Assembly: GCA_900239685.1 (NCBI GenBank)
Contig: OENT01000453.1
Location: forward strand, 1-64,000
From: Rotaria macrura
Lineage: Eukaryota > Rotifera > Eurotatoria > Philodinida > Philodinidae
Length of the DNA stretch: 64,000 bases
Direction: 5' to 3'
Made by a program: the position numbers and the translations under genes
The notes under the pieces: model-generated
Seen by the model: only the letters and a program-made list of their open reading frames with translations
The model's database searches: none
Told to the model about the DNA's origin: nothing
Part shown: positions 35,701 to 49,550 of the stretch, piece by piece
Layout: every line of letters begins with the position of its first letter
Numbering within the stretch: position 1 is the first letter of the stretch

Positions 35701-38700
35701 AATGCCAACACTGCAGACACGCGAATTGTTTCGAAACAAAAACAAGATTGAGAAATATGTTCCTTGCATTCTGTGTGTATACAACTCATAAAGGTACATG
35801 GGACTCATTCCATTGTCCCTCGAATAGTAATTTGTAGTATTTATACAAACTAAAATAACTCTTGATGCTTACACTCAATTGAAACACTTTGAACTTTCCT
35901 GAACACGTTGAGTATATCTTAGTTGGTCACTGACATTGAATTAAACTTCAACAGGGAAACAATGTTGATTCAAAATTGATGATCTGTTGATTCTACTAAT
36001 TTATTCAGTGCCGTCATTCGTAAATTTTTAAGTTTCTTGAAGTTCCGTGCTTATTATTATTTTATCATTTTTATTCTATACTAGTAAACAAGAGTACTCA
36101 ATGTTATGATCATAATACTTGATAAATTGTCATAATTCGGCTTATTTCGATCGATGATAGAATATAGATATATAATTTTTCTATAAAAGAATTCTCGGAA
36201 TGAGTTTTAGGACCAACAATATAATTATAGATCTTTACATCATTAGAACTTTCTCATATACTTTAAGAAAGCATAACTGTGATCATGATGATAAATATGT
36301 TCTTCGAGAAAAATGTATCAAGGCTTTCCATACAAACGCCCCAACGACGGACGTTTCTCAGTGGCACTTGCTCTCAAGCAACATTTGTTCCAAAATTGTA
36401 GTTAGCAGAACTCCTATTGATTAGAAGAATAAAAGTGTGTTCATGCAAGTAAATCGAAGAGCTCCGTTTGCACACAGTCAACTTTCCATCTTCTCTGGCA
36501 CCCAACCAACCGTAAGATTTTACTAACAATCTCACAAACAATAACGCTTCATGAATTATTTTACTCATTCTCAACTTGAGATCAGTTTCTTTTCATAAAA
36601 ACACTCGTTCTACTTGTTCTGATAATTAAAAAATAGAGAATACGTCAGAGTCCTCCATCTTACCGATACACTTTGTAACAGTACAGTGAAACATCATTTA
36701 CTACTCATTTACATCTTATCAATCTATCACTTACAAATAGAAACTAACGACATTCGAATCAGAGTTGGAGAGACGTAGTAGTATCTGGTGGATCTGCTTG
36801 TAAACAACACACTAACAGAAAATCAAGTAAAAACGAAGTATTGTTTTATTGCAAATGACCTGTTCCACTTCGCTTCCTTAAGGCATAGACACTCACCACT
36901 CTTGACCTTAGAAATAATGACATAGAAAACGTATGAATAAAGCATTTTGTACACACTTTACATATTAATCAATCATTGTCTCTTGATTCTGCCCTTGTCA
37001 ACATTGTTGTTCTACATTGACAGTCAAATTACTCGACTTTAAATCCAACTAAATTATGTAAGTACTCACACACAATCTGATAAAACGCTATCTACTATCG
37101 ATCTACATATACTGTGTAAATGATGCATGTTCACATAGAATTTAGTCGTAGTCAGACTTCAATAAAATAAAATAAATAAAGAATTTGCAGATTATCTTGT
37201 CGACACTCTCAAAACTACTCAAGTAATACATCTTACATACTTTTATATTTATCTTATACACTGCCATACTAAAACACAAGAAGCATCTGTTATTTCTCTA
37301 TAAATCTTTATTTCACATTTTTACTTTCACTGTGTATGTTCATCATGATTCTTTTAACGTAATATAACTGATTTCGATCTCGAAACAAGTCGGCTAAAGG
37401 CCTCAAATGACTGGTAACTGATACGTGCAATATAGATTCTCTCGATTCTAAATTTCCAATTGGATGAAAAGTTCTTTGATATTCAGAACATCGATTATAA
37501 TAATCAAGTAAAGACAAAAGAAGGAATTTGCTCTACATCAGCATTTGCTGATTTTAAGAGAGAAGATTCATTCGAAATAATTATAAACATTCACAATCAA
37601 AGCTCTACTCTCATTCTTCCAACCAGGACGAAAAAAAAATCATTAGTAGATAAGACTATTGCTTCGTTTGAAAATATCAATGCCATTCGTTCTGAAATCG
37701 ATCTTTCATGCGTTCTATCTATCACAATCGTAAGACAATATAAAAAACAAAGAAAATTTTCTTCTGATGTTTTCAAATTTCGACCCATGTTATGAAACGA
37801 TGAAAATATGCTTTTTTAAAGAAAATCCATCGATCGTACTTATTCGGTATAATAGTTACTATCATATCGAAATTAAGTTACAATTCTTCGTCGTTAATCC
37901 TCATTATTTCATATTCATAGTTCAAATTATCATTTTGCGACGAATAAGAAAACAAATATCTGGTTATTGATGGATTAATCCGGTTTGTCTACAATAAAGA
38001 TGATAAATGAACTAATCCATTTTCAATAATACAGCAGCATGAAACGTTTCCAAAATTAAGTTGAATTCTTAATGTCTGCGACTGGCTTGAATGGCATGTG
38101 AGCAATTTTATTTTTCTTCAAATTATCAATCATTAGTGGTGAATGGTCGTTATTAACCTATGTAAAATGATTCATATCAACAGCTCTTTTTCGGCTCTTT
38201 ATCATCAAATAATCATTCTACAATATCTTTAAGTAACTGTTAATAAACCAACTGACTGATCAAGTTCATACTTGTCATTAGAAGAAGTACTAGAAACAAG
38301 ACAGATCGATATCATTAACACTCTTCAACTTCGAAAAAGATTCGATTGAAACAGATAGAGATAGAAATAGTTTGTCGATTATTTTAGAATGCTATTTCAC
38401 TCGATGTTTTCAATCAGATGATATTTATTGAGGTATTATGATGTAGAGAACTCAGATTTTGTTTTAGCTAGAATGAATACTAATGAATGCAAAGATTGAA
38501 CGTCAAAATGTGTCATTGTTGTTTGTTCTAACATGATAGAAATGATCATCAATTTGACTTACTGATTCTTTATCTTTTAATGTATGTTTCTTGTTTATTA
38601 CCAATTGTACATGTTGTTGCTATTATCAATTCATATTTATGATAAAGTCAGCATGTTACTGCGACAGAATGTCCATCAAAATTTTTGGTTTCTTTTACTA

Positions 38701-41700
38701 CTTCTTTTCATTGTCGAAAACAATCTTTTTCTATTCTTCCAAAGTTTCGTATCATTAAGAGATAAGTGTCATATGTTCTTCTTCTTGTTAAAAATGTGTG
38801 GTTTTTTTTAGGTTCATTATTTAAAATAATCTCGACATTGCTCGATTTCATAAAAATGATTCTTAATTATTCTGCTGTAACTATGGCAACACATTTATTT
38901 CTACAGAATGTTTTATATTTTAAGGATCGGAAGAAAAAACCTTCAGAGCAAATAAGGAGTGATTTCAAAATAAATACTTGTACGATTTATTTTTATACTT
39001 GAATATGGGAGTATCCGCATTGAGAACAGAAGAAATAATTACACAAAAATATATACGTAGTGAAGAGTTTAACAACGTATAAAACAAAAAGTTTATTTTA
39101 CTTAGATGGCTTATTACTTTCATAATCAAGTAATTTCTATAATACCGATCTTCAATGCTGCGAGTTCGATTTTTGTCAGCTATCAAATTATAGATTTCAA
39201 CAACTAATTGAATCTTATGGCAATTTACTACCGTCTGTACGGGAAAGGAAGAATTTTTCTTTGATGTCATACCATCGATTCTTCATGTTGATGTACCATA
39301 GCATCATCTTGTTGTTGACAAATACAATGACAGATTAGAAGCCATTATCCATTAGATTGTATGTGTGGTAGAACAGATTAGATATAATTTTCATCTGGTA
39401 ATCTTTTACCAGATTCAATTTTAATCAAAGACATGAGATCAACAGTAGATATGCATAGCCAGATCATAATTTTTTCTTTGATATGTGCCTTTTTGGTTTA
39501 TATCTCTTGATCTATCTGTTTCTTCTCAACTTGCACCATAAACATATTCTAATTAGAATTATTTCTGGTCAATAGATTGAGTGGCTGCCATTTATACCGT
39601 GAAAAAGAAGAAAGGTATTACTAGTTTAGTGCAAAAACAAACGAAATTTCATTCGTAATATTTCAAAAAATTTCGTTATGAAAAACATTGTTAAACGGCC
39701 ATCGATTATCATACAAATTTTGACTTTATTAGTGTTAGAACTTCTTACGTTGTAGCTTAGAGTAAAAAGTTTAAAATGTTAACATTGATTTTGATTGAAA
39801 ATTTTCTGTAAACTAGAACAACGATCATCGATATTCTTTTCCCCGTACTAGATCAATGTATGCTTGAGTGCTCGATTTGGAGGTGATGGTGATATTGTTT
39901 TCAACATGATATATATATATATATTGTAATGTTAGATATCATCGATTTAACATCTAGTACGATGACCGATGCTAATGTTAAATCATTCAATATCGAAACA
40001 AAGACATAGTTGAAATTCGTTGAACCAATTCCAGATATAGCATCTAAATCATCTAGAATAGATGCTATTATCTAAATTTTCAATGTAAACTAATCTTTTC
40101 GAACTTTTCTCTATCCAGAAATATATATTGGATTATGAGTTCATTTATGACTTTGATAAAGTTCGGTAACAACTATGGAGCATAATATTATTCATTTCTT
40201 CATTCGTTATTTTAATATTCACGCCAATAGAGAAATATTGGCGTGTATATACACGAAGAATACAATAATAGCTTGGTTCTAGTTTTTTCTTCATATACAA
40301 TTCACGTTGTACGTACTGAAAAAATTTCGCCAACATGCGATAAATATTTGCATCATATAAATAGAAATAAGAATATTATTTTTGCATCTATAGTCGAATA
40401 AATACGAACGATAAGGCTAATCAGTAGTATGATTGTGATAAAACACTAAATCAAATGTTTCAAGTATATATAAAATATACTATTCAAATGGTATTTTGAT
40501 TCAATCATTAGATTTCTCTCGATTCCACCAATGACTCCGATTAGTACAACAATTATCAATAGTTAGCATATATTTGATTTGTTAACATATTCATTAGATA
40601 AAAAACTGTTGTTAAGTGTCTTAGTTATCATATCATCCGTCTTTAAAGATTTCTTGGCATTATTTATCGAATTCACTTCTTTTATGAATTAAATTTATTC
40701 AGAAGAAAGCAAAAGTTAAACGCACATGACACGTACGCGTTAGTAAGTATCCATATATTTTTCTTGTGCGATAGACTAAAGAATGGCAGTATAACTAGAT
40801 ATCACTACAGTACAACACATGCCTGTCGTATTGACTCATTCAGTTCGACGACAGCATAATAAAAGCAATTACTATGATCTAACTCTAGTTCTACTTTATT
40901 TTTCTTTCTTTCTCTCTCTCTCTCTTTCTGTTTTCATATACAGTGTAACCAAACGAATAGATCGTATGTAAAACAGAGATAAAGAAGAAAAGGATTCGAT
41001 CGGCAAACGTTTAGCACATCATACTGTCACGCACAGATCAACGGCAATTAGGTTAAGTGAAGATTGAGATAAATCAGTAAGCGAGATACCTGCTCTGTTT
41101 CTTCTTCTTTATTACGTGATCTTCACGAGAGAGATATATCAGTGGTCTGGTATTTTTTTGTTCATAACATTATCAAAACTCTGTGCTGCAAGTAAGTTAT
41201 AGTTTCAAACGTTCTCATCGTCAATTCATTAAATTGGAAGAAAATTTCAGTGAAACTCTGAGCGAAACATCCTTTTTTCATTCCATTTAGAAGACATCGA
41301 TACGAAAAGCAAGACTACTGCTATATCTTGATGAGATCTTTCAGGTATTATCCGTACATAATTTAGATTTCTTAGGTTAAATAAGAGTTCTCAATTGCCT
41401 TGAGCTAACTTAATAGATAAAATTCGAAATGCTAGAATTTCTAATGCGTACTCACTGCATTTTCAACCATGTATATATTTATACGTCTTATGCAGCATTT
41501 CCTTTTTCTAATAATTACTCTCGGAAATACGTTTTCTTGGATGTCAAATGAAGCTAAAGATTTTAAAAGGATACTCCGCTGTTCATTTCACGTAATTCTC
41601 AGAAAATTTCTCTACTCATTAAAGCTTCGTTGAAATTTACTAATATTCATAAAAACTTGAATAAAAAAAAACAGAACGAATTATCTTTACTAGGTAAATT

Positions 41701-41866
41701 AGAATAGTGCAAACTATACTTGATGCTTGCCTATCTAGTTAACGTATTTCTTTTTTGTTAGAATATAATAAATTTCAAAACATACAAATCAATTCTATTG
41801 ATGAAAATTGTCATAGAAAAAAGAAACGATGTACTCTATAATTATTTATTCATTTAGAATAAAATC
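32747..41866. other. 9.1-kb intergenic region
   Basis: Long AT-rich spacer downstream of MED13. It includes a (CT)n/(TA)n tract at 33212-33258 and a (TA)n tract at about 33410-33431. The stretch 34380-36600 is somewhat less AT-rich and holds short unconnected frames, such as a Cys/Pro-containing 76-codon minus frame at 34632-34862, which could be eroded coding or transposon sequence. None can be assigned. A CT-rich run at about 40903-40930 lies about 950 bases before the first TNFAIP8-family start. Confidence 0.4.
33212..33258. repeat. (CT)n-(TA)n compound microsatellite
   Basis: A run of CT dinucleotides (33212-33227) passes directly into TA/CATA repeats to about 33258, some 470 bases past the MED13 stop. 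A second (TA)n run lies at about 33410-33431. Simple sequence without other visible meaning. Confidence 0.85.
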
Positions 41867-44243
41867 ATGACAGATAGAAAAGTTGCAACAACGTCAGTCA
41901 ATTCCAATGAAGGAACAAATAAAATGATTGAAAAATATCTGAAAGAAATCGACGATGAAGAAGATAGTGGTATGTATAAATATTTTATTTGATTGAATTA
42001 GACGATTAGAAAACAACAAGCCCAATTTTCGTTGCATAAGAAAAACGCAATGGATAAAACTTAAGTAAAATTTTCTCGTTATTTTCATATACTCGCAAAA
42101 ACAAAATAAGTAGTGTCTATATTGTTTTATTTAGAATTTATTTTTCTAAAGATTATTTCTTTCAAAAGAGTATTTCTTTATTTTTACATAGAAAAATCCC
42201 TTCAGGCATTCGACGTCATCGGCACACGAATGCTTTTTACTTATTCCTTTTTTTCACTATATATCACAAAGTTTTCCTGATCAATTAAGGATACTAAGCA
42301 TTGGTTCGTCAGCAAGAAGAATCAAGATAATATAGTAATTGTAAATGAGATGTGTACATTTTTTTTATTACTTTAAATAGATAAGACAAAAGCCTAAAAC
42401 TGAGCTTACACCTGATTCTTCCTACTATGTTAGTATGCTTGTGATATCGATGGACACATGTTCGTATTCTCATGTGATGTGACATTGATCCTTCTTCATA
42501 TTAAAAACTTTTTCTGTGTATTATTCCTATGACTGAAGTAAAGTCAATATGATTATTTCCACTTCTGGTGGATGGCAAGCATTGTCTACAGGCTTGGTTA
42601 AGTTTGAAATAGAAAAAAAACGAACATCTGGCTGTGTGTTATGATAGAGTACTAATAAATCAAACTTGTAAGTTCTGTTTTTTTGAAACACTATTTACTA
42701 TCTGCGTAGATTGTTTTTTTGTTCCTCTTCTGTTTCTCTTTCTACATTCTTCTTCACCTATCTTCTTTATCGAGCGAGACGACTGAGAAAAAAAAGGAAA
42801 TAGAGAAAAAAAATCCAGAGAAACAGAAGTAACATCGGCTAAACTGAACACATACACTTATGAGACATGATCGTGGCGTATACGTCTTATACTAATACTA
42901 CGAAATTGGAATTCTAGTTTATGAATTGATAAAAAACAGGTCACTAGCAGAAGTCACATAATGACATCTAAGAAAAATAAAAAACTAGTAATAGCAACAG
43001 CAACAACATCAACATCGGTTTCACAACAACTTGCCAGCCAACTGGAAGGATTCGTTGAGTGTGAGTAATAAATGACTTGTCTAATTTGAAGAAGAAATAT
43101 ATTTATCTATGTAATTAATATCTATTTATGTGATCAAACACTGTTCATTCAATGTTATTGTATTCAAAAAGGAATATATTGTTATAGTTAGTCAGTTGAT
43201 GAATCAGTGTGAACTAAATGAAATATATTCTAGTTCATCGATGGATAAAAAATGAACTTCATTTGTTTTTAAATTGAAAATTATCAATGGCTTTAGATCT
43301 TATGAGAACTCTCATAATGATCTCATAAAAATGAAACCATAGGACAGGGGTCGATTTTCATTCTGTTTAAATGTGATAGATGCTGTTGTTTTTTCCCCGC
43401 ATTGAAATAATAATTATAAAACAGCTTTTGAAAAGTACGTCGAAGACGCTCGATCTTTTTGTTGTTTCTCTTAAAGAATCACTACCTTTGTCTAGAAATC
43501 CAAGAAGAAATAATTTATTTATGCATCAAAACTTATTGAAGCATGTTGAGAATATTAAATTGTGATCTTATTTTTGTTTTTAAATGTTTTTCTAGCTGAT
43601 GACGAAGAAACATCAATAAGTGCTTCAGCTCAAAGTCTTGGTGTACGAGCCCAAAAAAAAATACTAAGGTAATTAATCACACATATGAGTCAAACGAACT
43701 AGAAATTATTTTTCTTATTTCTTCTTTTGTTTTAGCAAACTTTCATCCAAGTCAGTTGTTAAAGTTTTCCTTGATGAAACTAGCAGTCGCATATTAGACA
43801 ATTTACATAAATTAACACGTGCCTATTCAGATAGTAAAAAAGAAGCTGACAAATTACTTAAATCAATAATAAAAACAATTGTTAAATTGGGTATATTGTA
43901 TAAACATGATTTATTTACCGAATATGAATTGAAATTAATTGATGATTTTCGTAATCGTTTTCATTCACTATCAAAAGCAATAGTTACATTTTATGAAGTT
44001 GATTTTACATTTGATCGTGTGTTTTTAACTTGCATGTTTAAAGAATGTCAAGATTTAACACATAAAATTGTTTCAACACATTTAACACAGAAATCTCATG
44101 TACGTATTGATTATATTTTTAATTATCTATCAAATTTACAATTCATCGATTATGTTTTCAATTCAAATTCTACAACCAATCGTGCAATTATTAAAGATAT
44201 TGTTCAAGATATGAATTCATTAATGGATGGTGGATTACTTTAA
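41867..44243 (+). CDS. TNFAIP8 (TIPE) family protein, upstream-start isoform
   Basis: Exons 41867-41969, 43596-43668 and 43736-44243 give 227 codons and a stop. The last two exons encode the whole TIPE fold: SAQSLGVRAQKKILSKLSSKS and LDETSSRILD match the family start; VDFTFDRVFL and LTQKSHVRIDYIFNYLS match its second half. These all-helical proteins have a large hydrophobic lipid-binding cavity, carry phosphoinositide second messengers and act in cell death, inflammation and leading-edge signalling in animals. Here the family core of about 190 residues is preceded by a variable leader. This leader is acidic at its end (KEIDDEEDSG) and has no membrane segment. A second possible first exon lies at 42961-43060 in the same splice phase. 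A TTC/CTT trinucleotide run (44266-44295) follows the stop in the probable 3' UTR. Confidence 0.93.
42961..43060 (+). CDS. Alternative first coding exon of the TNFAIP8-family gene
   Basis: ATG at 42961 opens a 33-codon frame that begins MTSKKNKKLVIATATTS and ends at GTTGAGT followed by the strong donor GTGAGT. It leaves one base, exactly the phase needed by the acceptor before 43596, and so would give a 226-residue protein. The leader is Lys- then Thr/Ser/Gln-rich, unlike the acidic leader of the upstream exon. Two starts in the same phase, about 1.1 kb apart, suggest alternative promoters. Vertebrate TNFAIP8 also uses alternative leaders. Confidence 0.7.
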
Positions 44244-44930
44244 TCGACATACAAACAAACTTCATCATCATCTTCTTCTTCTTCTTCTTCTTCTATGCAT
44301 GCTTCATTTTAATCAAAATCGTCAATGCTTTGGTCTTCTGTGTATAAACATTCTTTTTTTTTCTGCATTCGCTTTTCCTCTCATTTTAAATATATATATA
44401 TATATTTATATAAATAAATATATACGTACTTTTTTGTCCTATTTTAAAAATAGTTATGCTTGTGATGACAGATTGGATTTGAATAAGAATTATTTCAATG
44501 GAGATTCTACATTTCTATTATGCAGAATATGTAATCGGATTAAAAAAAATCTACTCGATTTTGATGACCATTCAAAAGAATAAAAGTTTCGAATAGATGA
44601 CGTTTGATATTGCGCATTGATAAAGTCTATTTATATAATTATGAGCTTATTAAAGTAGTCTTTTTTGCCGCTGCACCCAACAACTTACACGTCTATTTTC
44701 TTCAAATCCATTATTTTATTGAAAAATTGTTACCCTTTAAAATCTCTAAAAGATATCAGTGGTTTTCCAACCATGATCAGTTGTTCAGTGAGTTAATATC
44801 TTTCTTTTTATTTTAGCCCTTTACACCAATAATAAACTTTATATGATTTTTTTAAAGCGAGTTCATCGCTATACATCTGCATTGCTCGCTGTGGGATATC
44901 TTAGTTGTCCTGTTTTGTTTAAGATGAGCC

Positions 44931-45124
44931 GTGGCACATATCCAAGATTTTGGAATAGTGCTCACTTCTTATGAGGGAGATGTACAAATCTACTTGCCAT
45001 TGGAGATGCATAATTCCCCTTAGATATGCACATCTTCAATTACGGGTGAGGTATATGTCATGGGAGATGCTCCATCCCCCACACAAGAAGTGAGTATATC
45101 TTCAAATTTCTGGATACATGACAC
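44931..45124. mobile_element. Small foldback MITE
   Basis: The ends form an imperfect inverted repeat: the left end GTGGCACATATCCA pairs with the right end TGGATACATGACAC, and the pairing continues inward through CTCACTTCTTATG opposite CACAAGAAGTGAG for about 45 bases. The 194-bp element has no coding potential and repeats GGGAGATG-like words inside. The size and structure are those of a MITE. No clear target duplication was found, so the superfamily is open. Confidence 0.6.
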
Positions 45125-47360
45125 TGCTAATAAATTCCTTAGAGTACAAGGGTTTTCAAATTATTTTGATAAATTTTGATTCTCTCCTCTGGTGTTGTTA
45201 AATAGCTTTAATGTTGAAGGTTGTGGTCTATCATTGAAACAGGAACTGCCAAGATTCGATCAAACAGTAATATTCACAATGTATTTTAAATGTATCCTTA
45301 TTTCACATAAAACTTTATGATCCTATTCACATAGAATGAATGATCTGATGATTAAAATAAGTCGTAAAACCATGCTAAAAATAAACATGCTAGTATTCTA
45401 TCATATAAACTTAGCCACTAGTGAATCAGACGTTTTATTATGAAGAATATGTTTTCTTGTCATATCGCTGACATATAATAAAATATGACTGGTTTCTCTT
45501 GAACTAGATCATCGAATTCATTTTAAAAAGTCGTTGCTAAAAATAAGTCGTTTTGCGTTCTGAATGTTTCTTGTATCTTCGACGTTGATTTTCAACAAAC
45601 GAGTGATATGTCTAATTAAAAAATTTTTCATGTAGTCATATGATATCAATATCAATGATATTCTTGTGTTACAAAAAAGTGCCGGTTTTCAATTCAATTA
45701 TCATAGACCTATTAGTGTTTATAAGACACAATGTCTAGGTTACGCATAATGAATGGATGAACATAGACAAAAGATAAAAAGAAGCAAATATAGTTTATAC
45801 TGTGTCATGAGCAAGACAGATGTCTATGAAACTTTGTAAGACTTGCATTGATCAAATGTCAGTAAAAATTACCTATTTTCATACGAAAAAAAGTAATGAG
45901 TAGTAAGTTTTTCTCAGTACAACAAAAACATTATCATTTTTTGAGAAAGACTAAAAATACTTTTCTTTCCCGCTCATTCGGACAAAGTTCGATCGATTTG
46001 ATTAGCCTTAGATTTCATTATACAACGAAACCATCGCACGAATTTTGTACTATTGCTGTCATTGCAAGCATCACACCGCCTAGAAAAAGTAACCTGATCA
46101 ACATCAAAATGTTGCGTCTATGTCGGTTGATCATACAAGTATTCTAGGGTAACATTGATGCAAAAGATAAAGGCCGATAACACAAAAGACTATACACACC
46201 TTCTATCTTAATGTCTGAGTTCGCACTAAAAATGTGGTACAAACATAATATTTCTCTTCCTTATACACAGACAAGAACGATGTTAATATAGAGCTATTCA
46301 ATGAAGCAATATGTGTCTATTGACTTTAGTTGACATATACGATTTTTTTAAATTATCGGTTCTCGTCAGAAGTGTGAATAATTTGCTATATAATGATTGA
46401 ATCCCTTGTACGATTTTATGATAATTACCAGGTATCTGAGAGTAAGCAAAAATCTAAATATATCTATATATGATTAAATATGCTGACATTTTCTCAATCG
46501 AATGATAAGAATATTTGTTTTGCCCATAGAGCTCTTGTTTATGTATATTATCGTAAAGTATGGTATTGATTTCAAATCAATCTTAATCTACGAACATCTA
46601 CAGATAACATACGTTTCATATCTGAAATACCAGAAAATTCAACGCATACGGCTGATAGAAAATTCGTATACTGGTCTGACTGTTATGATCGAGTATCATT
46701 CATAGAAATCCGATATTCATTAAGATTTCAAATCAAAACACTGTCTATCTCTTGCATCGAATGACCACTCGGCAATGGAAAATACAATGTGACGATTCTT
46801 TTTCGAGGAACAAGCGAATAGAAGGAGAAAAAGCTAGTATGATCAAGAACGTTGTTGAGTTTCTACGAAAACTAACTTTATTGTAGCTTATAGACATTGA
46901 ATTTCAATAGATCAATATAAGATATTCAAAATCTGTATTTTATTAATTACGTATATTTTAGTTCTATGAAAAGAAATGACATTCATGCATCGATTCATTC
47001 TTTGTTTTATACCTACTACTTTATTTAGTTGATATAAATGTTTAACTAACATCTCTATGAATACATAAGATCTTATTAGTACATGTTCAAGTGAATCAAC
47101 AGTTTGAAGACATGCTAATCCTTGAAATCGAATTGACTAGATACTTTTCCTAAAATTATTACATAATGAATTGAGTCTTGTTGCAGTAAAAGGCATCGTT
47201 GAATTTCTATCTTTAAAAATCTTCCCATGTGAGTCAACGGAATAGAATTTCATGCGCAACATCATATTTGTGTTGCTTTCTTTCTTGTCAAAAGATAATT
47301 GAATAAACTTGTTCAATCAAACATGAAAATTCACTTTCTACGATGAACGAAAGATAAAAG
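45125..47360. other. Intergenic, no supported feature
   Basis: AT-rich sequence between the small MITE and the larger repeat-bounded interval. Short open frames (for example 45896-46147) have no recognisable motif and are not called. Confidence 0.4.
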
Positions 47361-48122
47361 GTGTTTCATAAGTTTCGCGCCCCTTTTCATTCTTGTCATG
47401 ACGTTCTCATATTCCATCCTCGACTAATAATAAAGATAGATTTTAGAACAGCAGCATCTTAAATTTCAAACGAAAAAAGAAATTTTCTATTATCATGAAT
47501 TGCACGGTACAACGAGGGCAATGAAAATTTCGAAAAATTTTCAGGACATACATATGTTTGCTTCTTATCTATGAAGATTGTAAAAGAACATCAGTCATGT
47601 ATTCATTCATGAGTCATGGATGATCTATGCCGTTCTTTTCCTGTAGATCTGCATTCAAATGAGAGAACGCTCATTAATTAGTACGTGTATGCTGGTCAAC
47701 AGCACTATAATTTGATGACTGAACTAATAAAATTCAGATCCGATTTACGGAATATTTCCTCGAGCTGCAAAGTATTGATCGAGTTTTCGCCCAAGAAAAA
47801 TGAATGATCAAATTTTCTTTCAAATGGACAGAATAATACATATAATGATCAAATATAACATGTTGTTGGAATAATGTCAAGTATACCAAAAATATTACAA
47901 GCAGTGATTATATAGGATAGCCGACAAGTTTTTAAGAGTGATTTTTGACTTTTGATTTTGATCGATTACAATAGTTAGCAGTATTAACCATATTGATTTT
48001 AATACTAAACTAGATGTATTTCTTGTCTTTATATTTGTTGAAATCTATATATAATGTACAAGGTTTCTTCGCGTCAGGACGAACTTTCATATGATTGGTC
48101 ATAGAAAGAGAAAAAGAATATA

Positions 48123-49469
48123 GAGTCGGTGATCCTAATTATGCCGGAAAAAAAAACATGTTCAGAAAAATGTCAATAACTCACGTTCTGGATGACATAT
48201 GAATCTCAATTTTATTTTCCGGAATAGAGCAAACATTTCTCTATTGACTCATGTAAAATTTATCGAAAAATATTCAGGTGCCAGCTTACAATGAGCGTGA
48301 CAATAGCAGGGGGATCAATTTTTATTCAATTCTGTTGTGTTCCTTGTTTTGCCGGTCAATGTATTTTTTGTTCCTAATTTTGCCGTTTACATGTAAAATT
48401 GAGATAGATTTTAGAAAAAGTTAATTTTCTCGGTGAAAATGATCTTCAACTAAAATAAAAAACATATCACTAGATTTCTNNNNNNNNNNNNNNNNNNNNN
48501 NNNNNNNNNNNNNNNNNNNNNNNNNNNNNNNNNNNNNNNNNNNNNNNNNNNNNNNNNNNNNNNNNNNNNNNNNNNNNNNNNNNNNNNNNNNNNNNNNNNN
48601 NNNNNNNNNNNNNNNNNNNNNNNNNNNNNNNNNNNNNNNNNNNNNNNNNNNNNNNNNNNNNNNNNNNNNNNNNNNNNNNNNNNNNNNNNNNNNNNNNNNN
48701 NNNNNNNNNNNNNNNNNNNNNNNNNNNNNNNNNNNNNNNNNNNNNNNNNNNNNNNNNNNNNNNNNNNNNNNNNNNNNNNNNNNNNNNNNNNNNNNNNNNN
48801 NNNNNNNNNNNNNNNNNNNNNNNNNNNNNNNNNNNNNNNNNNNNNNNNNNNNNNNNNNNNNNNNNNNNNNNNNNNNNNNNNNNNNNNNNNNNNNNNNNNN
48901 NNNNNNNNNNNNNNNNNNNNNNNNNNNNNNNNNNNNNNNNNNNNNNNNNNNNNNNNNNNNNNNNNNNNNNNNNNNNNNNNNNNNNNNNNNNNNNNNNNNN
49001 NNNNNNNNNNNNNNNNNNNNNNNNNNNNNNNNNNNNNNNNNNNNNNNNNNNNNNNNNNNNNNNNNNNNNNNNNNNNNNNNNNNNNNNNNNNNNNNNNNNN
49101 NNNNNNNNNNNAGAAATCTAGTGATATGTTTTTTATTTTAGTTGAAGATCATTTTCACCGAGAAAATTAACTTTTTCTAAAATCTATCTCAATTTTACAT
49201 GTAAACGGCAAAATTAGGAACAAAAAATACATTGACCGGCAAAACAAGGAACACAACAGAATTGAATAAAAATTGATCCCCCTGCTATTGTCACGCTCAT
49301 TGTACGCTGGCACCTGAATATTTTTCGATAAATTTTACATCAGTTGATAGAGAAATGTTTGCTCTATTCCGGAAAATACAATTGAGATTCATATGTCATC
49401 CAGAACGTGAGTTACTGACATTTTTCTGAACATGTTTTTTTTTTCCGGCATAATTAGGATCACCGACTC
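48123..49469. mobile_element. Long-TIR DNA element with assembly gap in its centre
   Basis: The ends are inverted copies of about 357 bases: the left arm is 48123-48479 and the right arm 49112-49469. The arms begin GAGTCGGTGATCC and are flanked by TA on both sides, consistent with a TA target duplication. They differ at a few positions (such as GCTTACAATG against GCGTACAATG), so they are two real arms and not one read placed twice. Each arm contains repeats of the word CCTAATTTTGCCG near the end and in the middle. The centre is unknown because of the gap. The TA duplication would fit the Tc1/mariner group or another TA-targeting family, which is inference. Confidence 0.72.
48480..49111. other. 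Assembly gap (632 N)
   Basis: A run of N exactly between the two arms of an inverted repeat. Long inverted repeats commonly break assemblies, so the gap probably reflects the repeat. The stated length may be an estimate. Confidence 0.99.
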
Positions 49470-49550
49470 TACATATACATATGTGTCGTATACGTCCGTT
49501 CATAATTAATAGACATGTGCGTCGTATATGTTCATTCATTATCTATATAT

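Noticed and set aside
44604..44816. 70-codon open frame after the TNFAIP8-family stop
   Set aside because: Lies in the likely 3' UTR or spacer, no motif, no splice connection.
48480..49111. Idea that the inverted arms around the gap are a scaffolding artefact
   Set aside because: The two arms differ at several positions, so they are not one sequence placed twice; the gap itself is better explained by a repeat.
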